From: Nectonema munidae
Taxonomy: Eukaryota > Nematomorpha > Nectonematoida > Nectonematidae
DNA length: 64,000 bases
Direction: 5' to 3'
Assembly (NCBI GenBank): GCA_030549495.1
Contig: JAUIRK010000105.1
Span: 248,001-312,000 of the forward strand
Part shown: positions 55,700 to 64,000 of the stretch, in pieces
How the letters are laid out: each line of letters begins with the position of its first letter
How positions within the stretch are numbered: position 1 is the stretch's first letter
Made by a program: the position numbers and the translations under genes
The notes under the pieces: model-generated
The model's input: only the letters and a program-made list of their open reading frames with translations
Told to the model about the DNA's origin: nothing
Database searches by the model: none

Positions 55700-56429
55700 T
55701 TTTTGTAACTTTGCTTTGTTTTGTATTTTATTCTGCAATTTTATATTTTATACCGCGATATGGGACAAAAGTCCCCTATTTTCAAATCTTAATATGAATA
55801 GGTTTTGATCTCAGTTTCATTTTATATTTAAAATTAATGTTATATTTTGTTTAAGTAATGAGCTCTCATGTAAATATCTCATGAAAACTTATTTCGGAGG
55901 GAAAGGGTTCATGAAATGACTTTTTTTAAATGATTTTTTAGCAAACGTATACAGAGTTTTTCGATCTATTACGTCGTTATTGCATTCAATTACGTTGTTG
56001 TTGCAATCAACAACTTTTTTAATTAATAAAGCAAAAAGTTGGTGACATTCTTTGACTTATTTAGAAAAGGTCATGAAATTATAACCGAATTAATAATGTA
56101 GTTTGTGAATACTTGTTAATTTTCTCATGAGGGGGTGGGATTCCCCCCCCCCCCCCCCCCCATGACTTAAAAACGGTTAAATTGAAAAGCCAAATTTTCA
56201 AATAGTTCAAGGTCAAAATATGCCTCTCTTAATGAGTTTTTATACTCTGACTAAATATTTAAGAGAAAACCTCAAATAGTTTTAAAATAATCTAAACTGA
56301 AAATGTTTTAAAGATCAATAAGTATTAAACACATTTTTATAATACTTATCGAAATCTAATTTTTTACTCTTTTTTTTGTCCAAGTTTTTTTATGGTTCTG
56401 TTCTGATAGCGGTAACAATAGGAAATAAA
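55700..56429. other. Non-coding, with a C19 run
   Basis: C-run at 56143-56161. Contains ttgcattcaattacgttgttg-type short near-repeats at 55980-56010. No gene. Confidence 0.4.
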
Positions 56430-57179
56430 GTTTGTTAAATAGTTTTTTCTCTAATATGAACAGTGAAATAGAAACTGTTTGTGATAAAGGTGAACAAGGT
56501 GGAATTAAAGCATTTTTGAGTCGTGATGTTTCCAAAGAAAGCGTTTGCAAAGCCTTTCTTTTTTTACTTTTAAACGAAGGAAAACATGAAAATAATGAAA
56601 ATGATTCAAAATTGGATTTGATAATCGAATCATTGCTGAACTAAAAAATGGCTTGAAAGTTTCTTCCACCCCTCCCAAGTCTTATGCTGATATAGTCAGT
56701 TCAAAAAAAGCTTGTGGAAATCCTCCTAATTCCTTCAATCCTTCTCTTACTGTCGTTGTTCCTGATTTTTTAAACGAGACTTCCTCCAATCCTAATGAGA
56801 ATAAGCTGTGCTTCAAAAAATTCAAAAAACGAAAAATAATTCACTTCTGTTAGAAGCCTCTTCTGTCACAAACTGAAACAAAATCAAAGATGTTCTTTTC
56901 CAAAAAAGCTGCAAGTTTGACTCCATCAAGCATAGATCACCTTATTTCTGCATAAAAGGTATTCGTTCAGATATTAAATTTGAAGAAGTTAAAACCATGA
57001 TATGTACTCAAAACAATATTGATAATGATGTTATGAATATTTTTACATTTACAAAAAATCTAACAAATCATACAATGTTGGGATTAAGTTCAAACACGAT
57101 TTAGTGAAATCAATTTTTCTCAACAAATATATTTACATTAACTGTATAGCATATGAATTACTCAAAAGTCATATTAAAA

Positions 57180-57436
57180 TTTGCTATAGATGCAACGGTT
57201 ATAATCATACATCTGATGATTGTCATGCTATTTCTTCTACCTGTAAGTTTTGCGGCCTATCCCATTTATCCGAATCTTGTGAAAAAAATGACACTTCTTT
57301 TTGTTACATATGTTCTAAAAATAATATCTCACACTCCCACTCATGTAATTCCCCTGAATGTGGTCCTTTAATTAAGTTGAAACAGTATCGCGATAGCGTT
57401 AATGAACATTCTCTGTATCATCTTATTAATGAATAA
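57180..57436 (+). pseudogene. LINE ORF1 zinc-knuckle region
   Basis: Nucleic-acid-binding C-terminus of the LINE's ORF1. The three CCHC-like motifs are spaced about 5-10 residues apart and end at a stop at 57434-57436, about 50 bases before the endonuclease frame. Such knuckles occur in ORF1 of Jockey/I-type LINEs and help RNP formation. Confidence 0.75.
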
Positions 57437-59007
57437 ATCTATATCAATATTTGATGAAATTCCTAATAATTTTCTGCATTTCGATGGTTGAAAAGTTTAA
57501 TATAATGAGTTTGAACTGTCAGTCGTAAAACTCTAAATTTGACGATTTTCTCATGGTAAGTTTCCTCTATGCTTAATTGCTTCGCAAGAAACATGGCTTG
57601 ACAATTGTGTCAATCTTTTTCACCAGCCGAACTATGAACTTATTTTGAAAGCATTTGATTTATCTTCTCATTCTGGGCTTGGTTTCTTTATAAATAAATC
57701 CGTGCTATTTTCTGAATTTTATCAAATCATTTTAATTTTTTTTGAATCGTTCTCTGTGCAGATTTTTATGAAAAATAGTAAAGATAAAATTGTTCACAAT
57801 ATATATATCGTCTTCCCAATAATTCTTCAGAGTTTACTGAAGGATTTTTTAATGATTTTGATTGCTATCTGAATGACTTAAGTCACAATTTTTGTAATAT
57901 CATTCTTGGTGACTTCAATTTTGATCTTTTCAAATTCTTCAATCTTATGACTTCTCATTTGTTTAAGTTTATGATAACTAAGGTAACACGCCCTCAGTTT
58001 GGCATTCTTATTGATCATTGTTTAGTGAATTCTTCTCTTGATTGCAAAACGTAAATATTAAACTTGCTCATTTCTGATCATTACCCTCCCTATCTTTATT
58101 TCTTTAAATCTCGATACTTCGTATAAATAAATTGCTCACTAAAAATATTTAAATAGAAGTCAACTTGTACACAATATTAGTTTTTATGATTTCTTCAATT
58201 TATTGAGGCCCTATTCTGATTATCCTTGCACTCTTTTTTCTAAATTGATTAATATTTTTAATGTATGAAATATCGGTTTGCACAAAATTTGCTGCCAACA
58301 AACGAACCCATAGGTATAAAAGTCTTTAAATCTTTGGATGACACCAGGATTACTTATTTCCATGAAAAGCAGAGATAAATTGTATAATCAGTTTATCGAG
58401 AGTCAGCGTGGAAATTTAAGTTCATTTTATCAGTATAGATATTATAGAAGTAAAATCAAAACACTTATCAAAATACGGAAGATTAAGTATTATAGTAATA
58501 TTTTCAATAGTTATAAATCTTCCAAAGAAACCTGGAATAAACTAAATTCTTTGTTATACACAAAACGTGATACTAAGCATAAGTTGAATATGGAAAGTTA
58601 ATTTCTCATAGCTCCCAGAGAGCTGAGGCTTTCTATGAACATTTTAGCACCAGTGAGATTTCTTCTCCAACTTCTGAATATCATAAATTTATTTCTATAT
58701 CTCGCCATCATTTTAAGTTTAACAAATTTACTATTCTTGATCTTTCGAATGCTCTCAATGAACTCAAAAGCAAAAAGACTGATGATTTTTTTGGTATTTC
58801 TTCTGACTTAATAAAATCAATTTTTCCTTTCATATCGAAAGTGGCTTTAACGCCTGCATTGAATTTTCAATTTTCCCGGACATTCTTAAAAGAATAAAAG
58901 TCTTACCAGTGTTCAAAAAGGGAGATAGATCGTTGCTGTCAAATTATCGGTCTATTTCTATCATACCTACTCTCTCCAAAGCACTTGGAAAATGAGTCTA
59001 TAAACAG

Positions 59008-59675
59008 GTGTCTTCCTATTTTTCTGATAATAATCTTCTACATGAAAGACAATTTGGGTTTAGATTAAATCACTCTGCTCAGCTTCTTCATTCATTATTT
59101 TTAAATGAAGTTTATAATAATTTGGATAAAAATATCCAATTGATGTCTATTTTTATAGATCTTTCGCGGGCTTTTGATTCCATCTCTCACCAGATTTTGA
59201 TTGGAAAGCTCAAATTATATGGTTTGAGTCATATTTGTCTCGAAGGGTGCCATGTGTATATTTGGAAGGTATATATTCAGAATTTGTAACAATAAAAGCT
59301 GCGGTCTCAAAAGGATCTATATTAGGTCCTCTTCTGTCTCTAATATTTATTAATGATCTTTGTGACACCAAAATATTCACTAACATCTTACTATATGCAG
59401 ATGATATTACTATTCTGGCTCCTTCACATGATCCTTCACTTTCAGTCAAGTTTGCTAAATTAATGGACTGATTCTCATCAAATTTATTGAAGATTAACCT
59501 ACAAAAGTGTAAAGTTATGAACTTTTCTAAAAAAAGAAGTGTTGAAGAATGCAACTTAAATCTAGAAATCGTTGAATACTATAATTTTTTAGGCCTTATA
59601 ATTGATAATAAGTTAAACTGGCGACATCATTGTAACTTTGTATCAAAAAAACTAAATATGACAATGCAGAAGTAA
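59008..59675 (+). pseudogene. LINE reverse transcriptase palm region
   Basis: Palm motifs A (FIDLSRAFDSISH), B (KGSILGPLL) and C (YADDIT), and a thumb-proximal FLGLIIDNKLNWRHH, lie in three overlapping frames. The best-conserved 650 bases of the element. Confidence 0.85.
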
Positions 59676-60441
59676 ACTTCGTGTCGAAACCAAATTATCA
59701 ATATATAAGTCGTTATTCACTCCTCATCTCATATATAGTGTTGTAAATCGGGGCTTTGCTGCTTCAGAAGAAATATTGGTAGCCGAAAAAAGGCTTTAAG
59801 AATTGTTTTTGAAAAACGTTGTTCATCCCATACATCCCGTTTTTTTCATACCAATAAGGTTTTAAAGTTTAATGACCTATATCATTTTCATCTTTCCCTT
59901 TTTTTCTTTAGATTCAACTCTAGTCACCTATAGCTTTCAATTCATGGTTCACTTATAACCATCAACTCGAAGTGTATCCTTTACGCAACTTACAACCCCC
60001 AGTTATCCCCAGATTTTCTTCACCTAAATCTAAAAAATCTTTACAATAGAGAGTAATTAAATATTGAAATGACTTTCTATCTAATATTTTTAATGAAACG
60101 GATCCTATTAGGTTTGTTAAACAACAACTTTTTGCAATTTTTGTAAGTGCTTATGATTATGACTGCTCGATTGATAACTGATTTGTTTGTCAAAAATATA
60201 CGAATACTTGAGATAGAATTTTTATTGGATAATGGCACTTTTGATTAAACTTTCAATTGTATGAATTCCTCTTAATTTTATTCTATTGTATGATTTGATA
60301 GGTTTTTTTTCTTTTAAAATTAGCGTTATTTTGTACGCCTTTTTACCGTTATTTACAGTTATCTTTTACCATATATATATATAAAGTAATATCATACATA
60401 TATATTATTTCTATCCATAATATAAATATGGCTTTAGTTAA

Positions 60442-60505
60442 CCCATTAAGTACCATAGAAATCAGACGATAATAAAAAAAAACGCAGACATTGGGACTTA
60501 ATGAG
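60442..60505. mobile_element. TTAA-flanked mini-MITE
   Basis: TTAA at 60438-60441 and 60506-60509. Ends CCCATTAAGTACCA and, inverted, CTCATTAAGTCCCA (12 of 14). Only 64 bp. The interior catcagacgata/acgcagac motifs are shared with the 130-bp MITE at 17345-17474. Confidence 0.75.
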
Positions 60506-60509
60506 TTAA

Positions 60510-61570
60510 GGTGATAAGTTGAAATATAGCATCTATATGCTTTTGTTACATCATTTTTTTATTTGATAGATTCAATGAAGTATATTTTTTTTCATTATTC
60601 ATTTTTTATCAATGTTTTACTTAATCTTACTTTTCTCTTATTGATTTTAAATTTGTCTTCTAACAATACATTTTTTTCTTCGAGGACAAAGTAATGATAA
60701 TCTAGAAATACTTTAGTAACAAATTTCAAACCTGTTGTCTATATATTGGAATATGGTACATAATAAATCAAATTATATTATTTATAAGTAACAAATTATA
60801 TTTCCAACAATAAGTATCAGATCACACACGAATACATTTCATGGGGCAAATATTTGTTTGATCATAATTACTAAAAATTATCAAGCGTCCCTGCAGAGCA
60901 AGCATATATATATCTCAGAAAAATTTTTTAGATGCATGTAGGCAATGAATACACATATAAAATTTAGTTAATTAGTAATGAGTAAAAAAAATAAATAAAT
61001 TATTATTGATCACTAATTCAGTAGATTAGTAAAATTTACAATAAATATTAAATATATTATAGTAATTTTTATTTTAGTTCTATTAAAATATTAGTTATTT
61101 TTAAACAGCCATTTTTTTAATTGAAAAGTATAGGAAATTTAAGTCATGAAATAGTAAGATCGAGGAGAATTCGAAATACTTGATAAATTGGATAAATAAA
61201 GAACAAAATAAATTTTAAAAATATGTAAAATAAAATTTATATCATTGATATATAACAAATTAAATTATACACATTTTAAAAACTAAAATTATCTTCATAA
61301 GTTTCATTCAGCTATATAAGTGTTGCAGAGGCTCTTTTAATTTGTCCTTTAACCAGGAGATTTAACCTTTAAGGTTTTACCAGAGAAAGAGATTTTCTAA
61401 CAGGCAAACTGTCTGTCAGTAAAATTTTCGTGTCCAATAGTCCGGCCACGATACAAATGAATATTTTTAAACAAAAATTTACTTTTGTAATTATCAAATT
61501 GATCTTCAAATAACCTTTAAAATACTATTATTTATAAATTTAACGTATTTTTTTAACTTTTATAACAAAA
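60510..61570. other. Very AT-rich spacer, no feature seen
   Basis: About 1 kb with little complexity. No ORF, TIR or RNA gene supported. Confidence 0.4.
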
Positions 61571-61790
61571 TACGGGTACACAACACTATTTTCCAAAGCA
61601 ACATTACTAAATATGCAATAGCGCGTTATACAACACAATTTTTCATAGCTATATTACTGAAAACGGTTACGCACGCTATACAACAGTATTTTACAAAGCT
61701 ATATTACTGAAAATGTTAAGGCGCGTTATACAACGCTGATTTTGAAAGCTCCATTGCTCAAAACATTAATGCGGTTATACAATCGTAACG
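61571..61790 (+). repeat. 50-bp tandem repeat (minisatellite)
   Basis: Copies start near 61571, 61621, 61671, 61721 and 61771, each with gcgcgttatacaacac-like then tagctatattactgaaaa. Four full copies and one partial; period 50 bases; identity roughly 70-85 percent. Confidence 0.85.
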
Positions 61791-62527
61791 AATAGCAATA
61801 TAAATTTTCTATGAGTGTATCTAACTTAGAAGCTAAATTATAAATTACTTAGGGGTACAATAAAAATTTTATACATATAAACTCTTTTCATTTTAATTAA
61901 TTGCTTTTTCGATGATTGTTTAGTTTAATAAATCAATCCAAAAGTAGATTAAAAAAAAATTTTTTTATTAAATTATAAAATAATCCATAATGCTTTAAAT
62001 CGAAAATATGTTAGACTTTGAATTTAGAAAAAATAAGAGCATTGAACATTAATATTATATCATTACAAAGTCCAGTTATCAAAAATGTTAAAAATTTTCT
62101 TAGGTCTTTAGAATGTTTCCAAAATACTGTTGTTGAGCATCTCTTTTTCAACAGATCCCATTGTTGCAAATGACAAGCCAAAAGTTCACTTTACTGTTTG
62201 CTAAGAGATAGATCACGAACTAGAAAATTGAATTCAGATTAGGTGATTAGAATTGATTTCTCGACATAGTTAAAGTGTGCAACCTTTTGTGTATTTTGAC
62301 ATTCGTAATCATTTGAGTTGGTCATGTCATTACTATTTAACATTTAGTTGGTGCGATCAAATTTATTACCTTAAGTAGTGCGATTGGGTAAAATACCCCA
62401 ATATTTATTAAACAATTATCAAAAAAAACTAATGAAAAAATAGATAAGTACAAGACTAAACAAAGCCTAAAATTTAAAAGATATTTAGAAATTTTATAAC
62501 GTAATTTCCTAAAAAAAATATAATATC
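61791..62527. other. Non-coding, no feature seen
   Basis: AT-rich spacer before the last piggyBac fossil. The ORF at 62337-62537 (-) is not convincing. Confidence 0.4.
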
Positions 62528-62531
62528 TTAA

Positions 62532-64000
62532 CGCCATCTAAAAAATAAAACTTTTAAAAATTTATTTGTCAAAATATTTAAGTATATGTATATACACAAT
62601 GTTCACACAATACACTATTCTAATTTTTACAGCTATGACTTTTACACTTCATGCATTCAATTTTTGTTTTTCTATATTTTCGTGGGCAAAACTTGCATCT
62701 TGAAGCATAACTTCAACTTGGGCTGTTCTTGAGGATCTTTTTCTACACAAGATGAAATCAATATTTTGATACCTCTTGGTATACATTTGATCGCTTGTCC
62801 TCTTTTCTTATTTTCTAAACAAAAGTCTTTGCCAAGACTTAATAAAAAATTTCTTCGAGATGTTCTTGAAGAAATTGTACTCAACTTGAAAATTATATGA
62901 GCATTAATCCCCCCCCCCCCCCTATTATTGCATAACCCCATAAAATATACACATTGGGCATCTTCTGGTTCGTTTCGCACATTTAGAAGAAATCTGATCT
63001 ACTAAATCGACACCATATTTTGTTTCTGTATTGTCGATATTTGCTTAGTGAGGCATGCTAGAAGGAGTCCTTAATATTGGTTTGATCAAGCGTAATACCA
63101 CCTCTCTAGGAGAATTACTAAGAAACCTCTCACCTTTTTGCTTTCTTACATAAATTTCTAAATTTAAAGTGTAAAAGGATTTCGTATCAACTAAACAATA
63201 AACTTACCCTTGAAAGGAAATTATAGCCAGTAAGATACTCGTGTGGACTATATAATGACTTACAATTTTCTATATAAGCATCAAAGAACTCTCTAATTGC
63301 TGCCAATTTATCGTTTTCTCGCCTACTTGTTCTATTACTTTTATCATCAAATCTCAAACATCAAAATCATCATCATCATTCATTCTCAAATATCGACATA
63401 TAAATAAAAATATATGGAAAGACATTACGCTTTTTATAAAGTCGCACCGAAAACCTATGCCATTCCAAATATCATTAAAATTTAAATTATTTGAATGAAG
63501 AGCTCCCATTATAAATAATACACCCAAAAAGCGTTGATTTCTAAAATATCAGTTTCTCTTGAATGACTAGGATCTTTGTAATTCATTTTCACAGATATTA
63601 TGAAAACATTAGTATTTTTCACAATTGAACTTATCATTACATCATTAAAAAAGTTCTAAAATAGTTTCATTTTTTATCTTATTTTGACTTTCAGTCCAGG
63701 GAGGTAAGTTATAATATTATGTTTTCTGATTCGAGAATTTTTAGGCATTGGTGTTTTTTCCACCCAAGATTGTCAAACGCTTGGCAAGTGCTTTCAATAG
63801 CATTATCATCAGAATCATTGAAATTCACTTCTTCACTAAGGATTGAATTTTCTTCAACGTCAGATTCAGAAGTATCTGAAGAATTGAAATTTTCTTAATA
63901 AGAGTGTTTTCTTGCAGTAAATAACTAATTTCATCGATTAGAGAAATAAAGTTAAAAAGTTTCACAAACTTGAAAAAAGAAGCAGACTCTCTAGCGTTTT
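62532..64000 (-). mobile_element. piggyBac transposon fossil, cut by the window edge
   Basis: The left end in the window is TTAA (62528-62531) followed by cgccatctaaaaaataaaac. The transposase runs on the minus strand. C-terminal zinc domain SRCKFCPRKYRKTKIECMKC at about 62710-62650; core RFDDKSNRTSRRENDKLAAI near 63340-63280 and SPHEYLTGYNFL near 63240, where the first catalytic Asp of LTxDE is lost; acidic N-terminus (SDVEENSILSEEVNFNDSDD) near 63860-63800. Its TIR matches the inverted end at 42490-42506, so both belong to one piggyBac family. Several breaks; the right end is beyond 64000. Confidence 0.8.

Larger units (their letters stand above)
56430..60200 (+). mobile_element. APE-type LINE (Jockey/CR1-like), near full length
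   Basis: Plus strand, about 3.8 kb with both ORF regions. ORF1: ATG 56456 (MNSEIETVCDKGEQGG), then SYADIVSSKKACGNPP (56690), ending in three Cys-rich knuckles at 57180-57360 (CYRCNGYNHTSDDC, CKFCGLSHLSESC, CYICSKNNISHSHSC). ORF2: endonuclease start FNIMSLNCQS near 57490, QETWLDNCVN near 57590, a linker with WMTPGLLISMKSRDKLY (58337), and RT with RQFGFRLNHSAQ (59045), SIFIDLSRAFDSISHQIL (59150), KGSILGPLL (59310), YADDITIL (59397) and YYNFLGLIIDNKLNW (59580). The catalytic YADD box is intact, but the frame is broken in about a dozen places. The 3' end passes into (ta)n near 60375. Confidence 0.85.

Noticed and set aside
1-64000. CRISPR arrays, prokaryotic operons, rRNA genes
   Set aside because: No spaced palindromic repeats, no operon-like gene packing and no rRNA signature; the tandem repeats present are minisatellites or transposon internal repeats.

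Overview
The window looks like nuclear DNA from an animal: AT-rich, intron-containing, and loaded with transposable elements of many classes. I cannot place it below Metazoa. Three host genes are recognisable. A USF-type bHLH-leucine-zipper transcription factor lies on the + strand (exons from 12380 to at least 19583, with a candidate further exon at 27278-27484). A single-exon orphan 7TM receptor lies on the + strand (33520-34437). A POT1 telomere-end-binding protein gene lies on the - strand (exons between 52851 and 44061). Host exons are clearly more GC-rich than the DNA around them, which helps to find them.

Layout. 1-2697 shows no gene. 2698-7887 is a broken reverse-transcriptase retroelement bounded by 65-bp direct repeats; a younger hAT-like DNA transposon with a nearly whole transposase (4558-7206) sits inside it. 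8185-10820 is a complete-ended hAT element with a perfect 8-bp target duplication, itself hit by a tRNA-derived SINE. A Penelope-like remnant (about 11500-11830) precedes the USF gene. The USF introns carry a Tigger-type MITE, LINE fragments, a TTAA-flanked MITE, an Ac-type hAT fragment and a SINE. Between USF and the receptor lie a small - strand ORF next to a perfect CRE palindrome, a decayed unidentified coding region and an antisense LINE.

Right half. 35192-37788 is a 2.6-kb non-coding element with TTAA-flanked inverted ends and internal tandem repeats. 38747-43649 is a Tigger/pogo element that lost its catalytic core and was then entered at a TTAA by a piggyBac-type element (39208-42714), whose transposase fossil is at 40333-42000. 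POT1 follows, its introns holding a foldback repeat, SINE-like DNA and LINE pieces. The last 10 kb holds two more piggyBac fossils, an APE-type LINE with most of its parts (56430-60200), a TTAA MITE and a 50-bp tandem repeat.

The host genes do not form a pathway in any way the sequence shows. The most informative patterns are (i) dated nesting of elements read from exact target-site duplications, (ii) SINEs that share a 3' tail with an RTE-like LINE here, which is the usual sign of a SINE-LINE partnership, (iii) a group of TTAA-targeting elements of very different sizes, and (iv) a USF protein apparently extended beyond its zipper by extra exons. I found no clearly new biological system; the best candidates for novelty are the 2.6-kb TTAA element and the USF extension.
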